From positions 1-34,834 of the forward strand of contig JAEETH010000037.1 in assembly GCA_016290215.1 (NCBI GenBank): a stretch of DNA of 34,834 nucleotides, written 5' to 3'. Source of the stretch: Bacteroidales bacterium (GTDB lineage: Bacteria > Bacteroidota > Bacteroidia > Bacteroidales > F082). The position numbers and the translations under genes are program-made. The notes below the pieces were generated by a model, which was not told the DNA's origin, made no database searches, and saw only the letters and a program-made list of their open reading frames with translations. Of the stretch, positions 6,286-14,781 are shown in pieces (within the stretch, counting starts at the first letter, position 1; the number at the start of each line of letters is the position of its first letter).

Positions 6286-7239
6286 TTAATTATACAGGTT
6301 TTCCAAAACTACCCCTGGATAACACCACTGCATTTCCTTGATTTTCTTTTCCTTCTGAAATTCAAACTTTTGGAAGGCCTTGCTTTCGGGAAACAACGGC
6401 CTATGTTGCAGCATCTGCTTCAACTTGGCGGCGGCTTTCATGGCAGATTTTTCTTTAGGATCAACAGCGAAATCGACGAATCGTTCCCAGATGTAACGCA
6501 CCGCCTGCTCGGTAGGATGCACCATGTCTTCCTTGTAAAAACGATAGTCGCGTAATTCGTCCAAGAGGATTTCGTAGGCGGGGAAATAATGGGCGTTTTC
6601 AAATTGCTTGCACACTTGGTCGACAGCAAATAACAAAGCAGCCTTGCTCAACTGGTTTTCGTGCAAACCGTCTTTCAAATGGCGCAAGGGCGAAACGGTG
6701 AAGATAAACTGCTTGTCGGAATGCTGTTGAACAATTCCTGAAAGGTATTGCGAAGACTGTTCTACCGATAGAAACTGCCTTTCAAACTGATGGGCAGGCA
6801 GTTTATGGCAGTTGGAGACCACTTCTTGTGTCTCCTTATTTCTGAAAACCCATGAGGTTCCCAAACTGATGACGACCCACTTGGAGTCCAAGAAATGCGC
6901 ATGGGCTTCGGCCAAGCTCTGGTTCACTTGTTGCAGCAATGCCTCTTCAGTAGTGTTCCAAAACGCCGTATTATGGCTAAAAGTGCAGTATTGCCCCTCA
7001 CCCACTCGAATTACATCATCATGGCAGAATGGCTTGCCACTATTCAGCCGCTCCACCGACTGCACGATGCTGGCGGGGTTGTAGAGCACGCCAAAGGGAT
7101 TCACAAGGGCATCGAAACCCAAGCCACGGCAAAGTGCGCCCACCTCGTCAGCGAAACAGGAACCTAAGAAGAGCAAACCATCGCCATAATGGATGGTTTG
7201 CTCCAAAGGATTAATCTTTATCTCAGTTTGAAGGTTCAT
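6286..7239 (-). CDS. GSCFA domain-containing protein
   Basis: A 317-residue protein with the family-defining motif LGSCFADEVG at residues 24-33, followed by NPFGVLYNPASI, the conserved second block of the GSCFA family. That family is related to SGNH/GDSL-like hydrolases; Ser27 would be the nucleophile and DMVHPTEQA near residues 241-249 supplies the Asp/His block. The natural substrate is unknown. No signal peptide is seen, so it is probably cytoplasmic. Its ATG overlaps the stop of the thioredoxin reductase gene (ATGA at 7236-7239), indicating translational coupling in one operon. Confidence 0.9.
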   Translation of the reverse strand: MNLQTEIKINPLEQTIHYGDGLLFLGSCFADEVGALCRGLGFDALVNPFGVLYNPASIVQSVERLNSGKPFCHDDVIRVGEGQYCTFSHNTAFWNTTEEALLQQVNQSLAEAHAHFLDSKWVVISLGTSWVFRNKETQEVVSNCHKLPAHQFERQFLSVEQSSQYLSGIVQQHSDKQFIFTVSPLRHLKDGLHENQLSKAALLFAVDQVCKQFENAHYFPAYEILLDELRDYRFYKEDMVHPTEQAVRYIWERFVDFAVDPKEKSAMKAAAKLKQMLQHRPLFPESKAFQKFEFQKEKKIKEMQWCYPGVVLENLYN

Positions 7240-8177
7240 TTATGCTCAGCCAAAAACCGCTCCACTTCAATACCAGCCATGGCACCCGTTCCTGCAGCCA
7301 CGATGGCCTGGCGATAGATGCGGTCCTGGCAGTCGCCGCAAGCGAAGATGCCCTCTACATTGGTGGCCGTCGACTTGGGCTTGGTGATGATGTAGCCTTC
7401 CTCATCCATATCAAGGATACCCTTGAAGGGTTCAGTGTTGGGTGTGTGACCGATGGCCTCAAAGAAACCATCCACATAAATGGTGCGTTCTTCTTTGGTG
7501 TCGCTGTGATAGAGCACAGCGCCTTTCAGCTTCTTCATAAAGCCTTGCTGCTCGCCAAACAGTTCCTTGGTCTGGTGCTTCCACAGCACTTCGATGTTAG
7601 GTGTGTTGAGCACACGATGCTGCATGGCCTTGGAGGCACGCAACACGTCACGGCGGACAATGAGATAGACCTTATTACAAAGCTTGGCCAAATAGGTGGC
7701 ATCCTCGCAGGCCGTGTCACCGCCGCCAACTACCGCGACATCCTTTCCTTTATAGAAGAAACCATCGCAAGTGGCACAAGCTGACACGCCGCCGCCCTTG
7801 AATTCCTCTTCGGTGGGCAGACCCAAATAACGCGCCGCAGCACCCGTGGAAACAATGATAGAGTCGGCTAAAATCTCGCCGTCATATTCTGTTGTCACCT
7901 TAAAGGGACGTTGGCTGACATCAATAGCTGTGACTTCGCCTTCGCGAATTTCAGCACCAAAGCGCAAGGCCTGCTGACGGATATCTTCCATCATGTCGGG
8001 ACCATTTACGCCCTTCGGGTAGCCAGGGAAGTTCTCGATTTCGGTGGTTTGCGTGAGTTGACCGCCGGGTTGCATCCCTTCGTAAACGACGGTTTTCACG
8101 TCAGCGCGGCAGGTATAAATAGCGGCTGTATAGCCAGCAGGACCTGAGCCAATTATCAGACATTCAATATGTTCCAT
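7236..8177 (-). CDS. trxB: Thioredoxin-disulfide reductase
   Basis: A 313-residue FAD- and NADPH-dependent enzyme that reduces oxidised thioredoxin in the cytoplasm. The N-terminal FAD-binding motif GSGPAGYTAAIY lies at residues 11-22, the redox-active pair is CATC (ACATCDGFF), and the NADPH-binding motif is VVGGGDTACEDA. The C-terminal FAD motif GIFACGDCQD is also present. The length is typical of bacterial low-molecular-weight TrxB. The leader carries a tract of repeated TTTAGAG/TTTAAAG units and a -7 box at 8225-8232. It is the first gene of an operon with the GSCFA gene. Confidence 0.96.
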   Translation of the reverse strand: MEHIECLIIGSGPAGYTAAIYTCRADVKTVVYEGMQPGGQLTQTTEIENFPGYPKGVNGPDMMEDIRQQALRFGAEIREGEVTAIDVSQRPFKVTTEYDGEILADSIIVSTGAAARYLGLPTEEEFKGGGVSACATCDGFFYKGKDVAVVGGGDTACEDATYLAKLCNKVYLIVRRDVLRASKAMQHRVLNTPNIEVLWKHQTKELFGEQQGFMKKLKGAVLYHSDTKEERTIYVDGFFEAIGHTPNTEPFKGILDMDEEGYIITKPKSTATNVEGIFACGDCQDRIYRQAIVAAGTGAMAGIEVERFLAEHK

Positions 8178-8178
8178 T

Positions 8179-8218
8179 TTCTTAAGTTTAGAGTTTAGAG
8201 TTTAAAGTTTAAAGTTAT
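8179..8218. repeat. AT-rich heptamer tract in the trxB leader
   Basis: Tandem copies of a roughly 7-nt unit (GTTTAGA, GTTTAAA) fill the space between the trxB start codon and its -7 box. Comparable tracts precede rseP (21695-21765) and groEL (26137-26184). Confidence 0.65.
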
Positions 8219-8224
8219 TATCTG

Positions 8225-8232
8225 CAAAAATA
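8225..8232 (-). promoter_or_regulatory. -7 box for trxB
   Basis: Minus-strand TATTTTTG matches TAnnTTTG, about 48 nt upstream of the trxB ATG. The -33 region is not a clear TTG. Confidence 0.55.
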
Positions 8233-8274
8233 ACTTTTTTTTCGGAAAGTGGACATTTGTATGAAAAACATTCG

Positions 8275-8282
8275 TATCTTTG
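8275..8282 (+). promoter_or_regulatory. -7 box for tRNA-Pro
   Basis: TATCTTTG fits TAnnTTTG, 31 nt upstream of the tRNA 5' end. TTG at 8257-8259 is only 15 nt upstream, so the -33 element is suboptimal. Confidence 0.5.
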
Positions 8283-8312
8283 CAGCCGCAAATCGAGAGA
8301 TTGATATGCAAT

Positions 8313-8386
8313 CGGGGTGTGGTGCAGTTGGCTAGCATTCTTGCATGGGGTGCAAGCGGTCGCCCGTTCGAGTCGGGCCACTCCGA
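8313..8386 (+). tRNA. tRNA-Pro (anticodon GGG)
   Basis: A full 74-nt cloverleaf: acceptor CGGGGTG/CACTCCG with one G-U pair, D stem GTGC/GCAT, anticodon stem CTTGC/GCAAG enclosing loop ATGGGGT (anticodon GGG), five-base variable loop, and T stem GCCCG/CGGGC with loop TTCGAGT. The discriminator is A. The 3' CCA is not encoded, since CAAA follows. It reads proline CCC and CCU codons. It is followed immediately by a strong intrinsic terminator and stands alone between a leftward reductase gene and the leftward adhesin gene. Confidence 0.96.
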
Positions 8387-8387
8387 C

Positions 8388-8420
8388 AAAAGAGCAGCTG
8401 ATGATTCGGCTGCTCTTTTT
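8388..8420 (+). terminator. Intrinsic terminator of tRNA-Pro
   Basis: An 11-bp perfect stem AAAAGAGCAGC/GCTGCTCTTTT (8388-8398 with 8409-8419) with a 10-nt loop, ending in a T-run. It starts two bases after the tRNA 3' end. Confidence 0.92.
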
Positions 8421-8452
8421 GTTTGCCTACCATTCACTATGAAATCCATAAA

Positions 8453-8484
8453 TCAAAAACGGCCACCTCAATTGAGATGACCGT
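8453..8484 (-). terminator. Intrinsic terminator of the 1731-residue gene
   Basis: On the minus strand a long stem including G-U pairs (ACGGTCATCTC with GAGGTGGCCGT, 8459-8484) encloses a tiny AATT loop and is followed by TTTTTGATTT. It lies just over 20 nt beyond the stop codon of the large leftward gene. Confidence 0.88.
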
Positions 8485-8506
8485 TTCGTTTGAATAAAAC
8501 CAAAGT

Positions 8507-11500
8507 TTAGTTTCCCTTGGAGGGCTCATACACCACTTTAAAGCGGTTGGCAGGGTCATCCGTCGTGGCTTTAAAAGTATAGGTTGGATTCTGGAGCAAG
8601 TCGATGTCGGCACCAGTTTCGTTGTCGATGAGATGGAGATAGTCCATGTCGAGGTTTTGGATGTCGACACTGAAGGTATAAATGCCATCTTGACTGGCTT
8701 TGAAGCTGATAGGAGTGCTGTTTTCATCATTACGAGCCACAACTGCGTAGTCATGACCGTTTTCAGCGATGTAAACTTTGGTGCCTCCTTCGTTGAGCAT
8801 CAACTTCTCAAGAGTGCTGCCACCATCGAAGTTGATGATAGCACGGTCGATAACTGAGCCTGTCGAATTACCACCAAGCAGATTAATGACCACCTGACTC
8901 TTGCTGCCCGTAGAGGTCTTGGTGAAATGGACGGCCTCACCGTTAGGATTAGAGGTGACCACAAAGACGCCCTGCATCGGGCTGATAACCTGTGTTTCTG
9001 CTGCGATAATATCGTTGTCGGCACCATTCATGACATAAAAAGGACGTTGTTCTGCCAAATAAGCATTGCAGGGATAAGGATTGCCCACGAGATTCCATCC
9101 GGGTGCCTCTGCCTCAGAGACGTAGTCCAAAGTGACCGCACCGTTATGGCTGTTCAACAAACCAGCAAAAGAGAGAACAATGCTATTGCTGTTGGCATAG
9201 AGATACCCTTTTTCAGAAGCGAGGCTAAAGGTTCCCGACTTGTAGTTGATCCATTCCAAAGACTGAGACTGGTCGTAATAATAGAGGTCATAGCTGTTCG
9301 ACAACATATTGGCAACCAAAGAGGGCCTAACGCCATTGACAGGTGCCGAAATCAACTGCCAACCGCCCAAACTGTTGTAGCCACCAATGCTTTTCTGCAT
9401 CGTTCCATTCACACTGCCCGTAGCAACAAGTTGGGCACCATCGGCAATGATAAGACCTGTATTAACGGTGTTGGTGAGCGTCCCTGTAACCGTCAAGGTC
9501 TTACCTGATTGAAGGGTGAGTGACTGACCAGCAGATATGGTCAGGTCGGCAACTTCGACATCCATATCCAACGAGCAAGGCGCATCTATGAAGACCTCAT
9601 CCTCTGCGGTAGGCAATGCCCCACCTTGCCAATTGGCAGCATTACTCCAATTGCCTTCTGCAACAAAATGATATTCCGAATCTACTGGCGTGATGCCAAG
9701 GAGAATATGGTTCTTCACCGACAACACCCCATGGTATTCAGAATAACCACTATAGTTGGTTGGAGGAGACATGGGGTTATAATTGGTGTTATCGGAATAC
9801 ACGTATATGGCTTGGTTGGCGTTAGAGTTATACACCGAGCAGGCCATGTGAGGACTATAGGAATAACCATTGCTGTTGTCATCGGCGACCAAAACAAGGT
9901 TGGAAGTGCCGTCATACTCAAATGGAGTGGTGAAAGTTATGAAAGTCCATGCATTGGCGGTCATAGTCACCTCGCCGCTAAACACTTTGTCGGAGGCCGA
10001 TACGGTAATCCAATCAGTTTGGTTACTGAATGATGATTTCGTCGTTGCCATTAGATAGAAATCGTAAGTACGGGTCTTTTCTTCTCCTCCATTGTAGAAA
10101 GCGATGCTGTTGATGGTTCCTGCCATGCCAATTTCATCTGCAGTATAAATCTGCTGACTTAAGGTATACTTATAATAGTTGTAGCTGGGGAGATAATTGT
10201 TGGTTGTATAGTTTTCACCAATTTCTAAGGCATGGACGAAGGTGGCCACAAGGTTATGATCGTTGGTAACATTAAAGGTGTATGGATTAGCACTTGAGAC
10301 AACTGCGCCATTCTCAGTCCAACCGGCAAACACGTAGCCATCGGCAGGTGTAGCGGTTACGGTGCAGGATTCACCATAACTGAACTCGCCGCCACCACTC
10401 ACTGTACCATAACTGGCATTGCTCGAAGTGGCAGTGACATTGAAAACTGCGGTTGCGGCTGCACAGTTGCAGTCGAATTCATAAAGCACGCCGGCACTAG
10501 GGTTGGAGTTTGTTGCCATTTCGTAAATGACCAAGTCACCTTCCTCATACTTCACCACAAAGGAACACTCGTTGTCATAATTACCTTTAGTCCAAGTCAA
10601 CGTGACATGAGTGCCGTTGCCGATTTCAATAGTTTGGGTAGCAAAATTAGAGCCGCTATTGATAGTGAGACTTTGCGAAGCGGTACCGTCATCAAAGCTG
10701 ACCGTGAGTGTAGCGCCGTTCCAGCCATCGTTACCTGAGTATGAATCATGTAGTTCGAAGACCATATTGCAGGTGTTCTTTAAGGTCTCATTGCCTTGTG
10801 CCATGAGATCACCGTCGGCAGTCATCGTGAAGGTGACAGCAATCATCTCGCTTTCGGGGCAATTGGCCGCAATGGTGACATTGAACTCGCAGGAAACCTC
10901 CTCGCCCACCGCGATGACACCCACGTTAATAGGCGAATTGGAAACATTGACGTAATCGCTTGAAGAAGTCATAATAGCGATGGCGTTAGTAGCTTGGTAA
11001 TGACCCTCGTTCTTGAACTTGGCGGTCAGGGTAAACGTTTCGCCAGAAGTAAAACTGCCGTCCCATTCCATGCCCTGATAGGTTAGTATGGCCTGTTGGG
11101 CGGTGATAGTAATTTCGTCAGTCCAGGTCTCAGTGCCACAAACCATTTCAACACCAATTTGGAATTGGGTACCGTCCTCCACCCCTTCAGCAATGATAAA
11201 GCTGAAGGCATCTTGCAGTGTGACGGTGCTACCAGAGGATAGCGTATTGAACTCAGCGATTCCATCGGTGATGTTGAGACGGTTGTCGTCGCAAGTCAAA
11301 GAAACGGTGGTGATGCCACTGGTTGATTCTGTACCCACATTCTTCAACGTCAAGCTCAAGCCTGTCTCTTGATTGACAGGAGCAGCTTCAGGCGTATAAG
11401 CCTCTACACTCAAATTGGGACCTTCAATAATGATTTCCTCAAAGTTCGCAACCAAGTTCCTGTTAGAAGTAATGACAAAGGTGTAAGTAGCTTGGTTGGA

Positions 11501-13702
11501 GACTACTGTTCCGTTTTCAGTCCAATTCAAAAACTCATAGCCATCGTTGGCCACGGCTATTAGAGTAACGTTGGAACCTTCGTTGTAAGTACCTGTGCCT
11601 CTGACGATACCGCCCGCACTCGGGTTGACAGTGGCAGTGACGGTATATGTGCCCTGCGCGAAGTTCGCCACACAGGTTGTGTTTTCCGTAACATAGAAGC
11701 TATAGGTGGGATCGGTCGAAGCCACACTTCCGTTTCTTGTCCAATTGACAAAGGTGTAACCCGCATTGGCCGTGGCAGTAAGGGTACACAATGAATGGGC
11801 GGAATAGGTGCCTGCTCCGGTTACTGTACCACCCGCCGTGGGATTGGCAGTAGCCGTGACGGTATATGAGCCTGAACCGCTACCGCCACCGCTGGAGTAT
11901 TGGCTAAGCGAAACATTGGAACCGCCAGTGACCGTGGCATTAAGATAGCTTTTAGGACCATAAAAAACAGGTGTGCCGTTACTGACGGTGACACCGCTCT
12001 TGAGTGTCGGTGCGGATGGAGCTGAAACTACCAATCCAGAGGAATTGCCGCCGCCAGGACCTCCACCGCCAGGGTTCCAACCGCCACCTCCACCGCTACT
12101 AACGGTTGGGGTTAAAAAGGCTATAACGTTTCCTCCATAGGTCATTGAATACCAAGTATTGCTGCTCACCGATGAGGATTGATAACATGTCTGTGCGAGC
12201 GTGCTGCCCGATTCTAATCCGCCGACGGCAATGAGGACACCGCCATTGAAATGGAACTTCTTGTTTTCCTCAGAGTTGGCATCAATGGCCACTTCGGGCG
12301 ATGCAGCACCGATGGCATAAATAAGGCCACCCTCAATGACCACATTGCCATTAGCGTCAATTCCGTCGTTGTTACTGGAACGAGAATAGAGATAGCCATC
12401 CGTAACATACAAGTCTTGCGCCGCGTTGATGCCGTCGTCGTATGCCTCAATCGTAGTCTCGCCACCTGTGACATTGAGATAATTCTTACTCTCGATTCCT
12501 TCGGCATTGCGACCAGATGTGGTGACATACAAACTGCCGCCGCTGATGTTGATGCCACCATAACAGATGGTAGTATTGCCCTGTTCATCCTTGTAGCCAG
12601 CCTTGATGCCTTTCGCCGCCGAATAGTATTTATTGTCGACCCAATCGGTGTTGGAAGTGTAGTTCGTGTTTTCGGTGCCGTTGCCGTTATTGTAATAAAG
12701 GCCACCTGTGGTAGAAACCGTAATGTTGCCTCCGCTGATGTTCAATACATTGTCGCATTTCATACCCTTGCCGCCAGAGCCAGTGGCTTTGAGGGTGAGG
12801 GTGCCACCGCTGATGTTGATGTCGCCGTCAGCACTCAATCCACAAGCGGCATTGGTCTCCTGGTCAGTTGAGTCCCATTCACCTTTACCCGTGGTGGTGA
12901 CGTTGATGACGGGATCGCCTGAGATGTAAGCGTCGCCTTGGCATTTAATGCCTTTGGCAGCAATGGCATCGCTATTAATAGTGATGCTGCCACCGCTGAC
13001 ATAAACGTTGCCTGAGTCCTCGTCCTCATGGTCAACAGTCATACCAGTAGAGGTTTCGCCGTCGAGGTCACACTGTATGCCGTCGTCGCCCGTACCACTG
13101 ATATTGACCGTGCCACTTTCCATGAGAAAATACTGGTTGCAAGATATGCCATCACCTACAGCCGAGGTGACATTAATAGTTGCATTTTTGACGGAGATAT
13201 ACTCACCCGCCTTGATACCATGACTCGTATTGCCCACGATATTAAGCGTGCCTCTTTGCTTAAACTCGGCATGGCCTTTCACGTAAAGGCAACCTTTTTG
13301 CGAACCATTGGCAGCATCGGTAAGGGTGTTGGTAGTGCCATCCATCAGCTTAATATTAATGCGTTTGCTGTTTTGGATGTGGATGGCGGCGCCACTGTAC
13401 ACTGGGGTCGTGTTGGTCAGCGTGAGTCCACTCAACTGAATGGTAGCCTTGAAGGAGCCCGACATGTAAAACTCGCCGTCAGTTGACATGCCCGAAAGTG
13501 TGTAGGTAATTTCTTCTGCAACATCGGCACTTTGAGCTATCGAAACATGTGCCCCGCTTTGCGTAACAGTCAGATACTGTGCCACGTTGTCATCTACAGT
13601 CACCGTCGCTGTCGTGCCGTTGTAACTCACAGTGACGTTGTTGTCAGCCCAAGTCGACAGGCAGGCAACAATCATCATTAATGTCAAAATTAATCTCTTC
13701 AT
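8507..13702 (-). CDS. Giant secreted adhesin-like protein with Cthe_2159-type beta-helix and bacterial repeat domains
   Basis: A 1731-residue exported protein. Its signal peptide ends near TWA-D at residues 19-20; an IVAC lipobox at 11-14 is possible but short. Residues about 60-500 form a parallel beta-helix of the Cthe_2159 carbohydrate-binding type, with repeated (V/I)NISGG and GDDGI(Q/D) turns. A Gly/Trp/Pro linker lies at 536-555. Three InlB/Flg_new-type repeats follow at about 612-682, 685-754 and 1086-1156 (VTATANPTAGG..., GY.F..W..NG). Between them are CARDB-like regions (760-960) and a FELHDSYSGNDGW module (982-1060). A GNWSNAANWQGG module starts near 1350, and the end has the NGHDYAVVARND region that in T9SS cargo usually precedes the sorting domain. 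Here the protein stops at FKVVYEPSKGN with no recognisable type A sorting tail. It lies directly after the T9SS terminator with its own -7 box. Surface binding is inferred. Confidence 0.85.
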   Translation of the reverse strand: MKRLILTLMMIVACLSTWADNNVTVSYNGTTATVTVDDNVAQYLTVTQSGAHVSIAQSADVAEEITYTLSGMSTDGEFYMSGSFKATIQLSGLTLTNTTPVYSGAAIHIQNSKRINIKLMDGTTNTLTDAANGSQKGCLYVKGHAEFKQRGTLNIVGNTSHGIKAGEYISVKNATINVTSAVGDGISCNQYFLMESGTVNISGTGDDGIQCDLDGETSTGMTVDHEDEDSGNVYVSGGSITINSDAIAAKGIKCQGDAYISGDPVINVTTTGKGEWDSTDQETNAACGLSADGDINISGGTLTLKATGSGGKGMKCDNVLNISGGNITVSTTGGLYYNNGNGTENTNYTSNTDWVDNKYYSAAKGIKAGYKDEQGNTTICYGGINISGGSLYVTTSGRNAEGIESKNYLNVTGGETTIEAYDDGINAAQDLYVTDGYLYSRSSNNDGIDANGNVVIEGGLIYAIGAASPEVAIDANSEENKKFHFNGGVLIAVGGLESGSTLAQTCYQSSSVSSNTWYSMTYGGNVIAFLTPTVSSGGGGGWNPGGGGPGGGNSSGLVVSAPSAPTLKSGVTVSNGTPVFYGPKSYLNATVTGGSNVSLSQYSSGGGSGSGSYTVTATANPTAGGTVTGAGTYSAHSLCTLTATANAGYTFVNWTRNGSVASTDPTYSFYVTENTTCVANFAQGTYTVTATVNPSAGGIVRGTGTYNEGSNVTLIAVANDGYEFLNWTENGTVVSNQATYTFVITSNRNLVANFEEIIIEGPNLSVEAYTPEAAPVNQETGLSLTLKNVGTESTSGITTVSLTCDDNRLNITDGIAEFNTLSSGSTVTLQDAFSFIIAEGVEDGTQFQIGVEMVCGTETWTDEITITAQQAILTYQGMEWDGSFTSGETFTLTAKFKNEGHYQATNAIAIMTSSSDYVNVSNSPINVGVIAVGEEVSCEFNVTIAANCPESEMIAVTFTMTADGDLMAQGNETLKNTCNMVFELHDSYSGNDGWNGATLTVSFDDGTASQSLTINSGSNFATQTIEIGNGTHVTLTWTKGNYDNECSFVVKYEEGDLVIYEMATNSNPSAGVLYEFDCNCAAATAVFNVTATSSNASYGTVSGGGEFSYGESCTVTATPADGYVFAGWTENGAVVSSANPYTFNVTNDHNLVATFVHALEIGENYTTNNYLPSYNYYKYTLSQQIYTADEIGMAGTINSIAFYNGGEEKTRTYDFYLMATTKSSFSNQTDWITVSASDKVFSGEVTMTANAWTFITFTTPFEYDGTSNLVLVADDNSNGYSYSPHMACSVYNSNANQAIYVYSDNTNYNPMSPPTNYSGYSEYHGVLSVKNHILLGITPVDSEYHFVAEGNWSNAANWQGGALPTAEDEVFIDAPCSLDMDVEVADLTISAGQSLTLQSGKTLTVTGTLTNTVNTGLIIADGAQLVATGSVNGTMQKSIGGYNSLGGWQLISAPVNGVRPSLVANMLSNSYDLYYYDQSQSLEWINYKSGTFSLASEKGYLYANSNSIVLSFAGLLNSHNGAVTLDYVSEAEAPGWNLVGNPYPCNAYLAEQRPFYVMNGADNDIIAAETQVISPMQGVFVVTSNPNGEAVHFTKTSTGSKSQVVINLLGGNSTGSVIDRAIINFDGGSTLEKLMLNEGGTKVYIAENGHDYAVVARNDENSTPISFKASQDGIYTFSVDIQNLDMDYLHLIDNETGADIDLLQNPTYTFKATTDDPANRFKVVYEPSKGN

Positions 13703-13739
13703 TGTTGTTTGATTTTTGATTAGTCATTATTAAGGGGTG

Positions 13740-13747
13740 CAAAAATA
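13740..13747 (-). promoter_or_regulatory. -7 box for the 1731-residue gene
   Basis: Minus-strand TATTTTTG matches TAnnTTTG about 38 nt upstream of the ATG. It separates this gene's transcription from the T9SS operon, whose terminator lies just upstream. Confidence 0.6.
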
Positions 13748-13862
13748 TTATTTCCCAAAATGACGATTTTAAACAACATTGCTAAAGAGTAGAAAAATCG
13801 GGCTAAAAAAGAAAAATGGAAGTTTTGCCAACATCAAACAAGTGGAAGAACAACCCATAAAA

Positions 13863-13895
13863 ACGAAAAAAGGACACCCTCGCGGATGTCCTTTT
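13863..13895 (-). terminator. Intrinsic terminator of the T9SS operon
   Basis: On the minus strand AAAAGGACATCC pairs with GGGTGTCCTTTT (13884-13895 with 13868-13879), a 12-bp stem with one G-U pair and a GCGA tetraloop, followed by further T residues. It lies 20 nt after the gldN stop. Confidence 0.92.
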
Positions 13896-13914
13896 CCTTT
13901 CGAATCTCAAACCA

Positions 13915-14757
13915 TCAATATTCCCAAAGTCCTTCTTCGAAACTGATCATTGCGTTCTTGATGCGCTCCGATTCGTAGAGGGCGTCAATGTTGAATGCAT
14001 AGGAATTGATGTAACGGTCATAGACGTTTTCCTCTTTGATGATGTAGCTGTCGAAGATACGCTTCTGCAACACTTCATCATAGGTGCGACGTTGTGCCGA
14101 GTTGTTACGGTTGAAAGCAAAAGCCTTGGCCAACACGTCACGGGAGTCCTCGTAAGGCACCCAGCAGACCTGTGACAGACCGCCGTCATCGTCAACGACG
14201 ATGGGACCCAAGGCAATGATGCGGACGAGCATCTGCGACAATTTCTTGTCGAAATACCAGTCTTCCTTGATTCTCAGACGGGTCACATTAAGCATACGGT
14301 CTTTAAACTCAATCTCGTTCGGCACTTCCTCGCCGTCTTTCCAAATGACCGGCGGGTCGCCAATCTTTGTGTTTTCCTTTTCAAAGTCGGCCAGCGTCAA
14401 CGGTGTCACCATGTCGTCGATGTTGTTTTCGACACGGTAAGGGGTGATGTCACCGCTTTGGATGCCGTCGTAGATGACCGTGATGAGGTTTCTCCAGTCC
14501 TCAGTCGGATTGATAGGATAGTAGAACACTTGATTGATCTTCTGACGGAAGTCGATTTCCCTGATAATCGTCTTCTTCCACATGATGTTTGACTCATCAA
14601 TCTCTGGAAGCGGCGAAGGGGCCTTTTCGTTCATGATTTGCTGCTGACCGGAGATGATGCTGTTCTTCGGGGGCTTGATGTCGGTCGTCTGGGCGTTAAG
14701 GCTCAGGCTGCCGAAGAGCACCGCAAGGGTCAACATGGAAACAAGTGTCTTTTTCAT
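13915..14757 (-). CDS. gldN: T9SS ring protein GldN/PorN
   Basis: A 280-residue periplasmic component of the type IX secretion system. In the known system it forms, with the lipoprotein GldK/PorK, a large ring under the outer membrane. The N-terminus has a Sec signal peptide ending NAQ-TT near residue 23. The mature sequence carries the family block IMWKKTIIREIDFRQKINQ and FYYPINPTEDWRNLI, with a conserved C-terminal half (LRIKEDWYFDKK...ALGPI). The length is close to the family's roughly 300 residues. It is the last gene of the cluster, 24 nt after gldM, and is followed by a strong terminator. Confidence 0.95.
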   Translation of the reverse strand: MKKTLVSMLTLAVLFGSLSLNAQTTDIKPPKNSIISGQQQIMNEKAPSPLPEIDESNIMWKKTIIREIDFRQKINQVFYYPINPTEDWRNLITVIYDGIQSGDITPYRVENNIDDMVTPLTLADFEKENTKIGDPPVIWKDGEEVPNEIEFKDRMLNVTRLRIKEDWYFDKKLSQMLVRIIALGPIVVDDDGGLSQVCWVPYEDSRDVLAKAFAFNRNNSAQRRTYDEVLQKRIFDSYIIKEENVYDRYINSYAFNIDALYESERIKNAMISFEEGLWEY

Positions 14758-14781
14758 CTTATAAGGGTTTTAAGTATTCAA

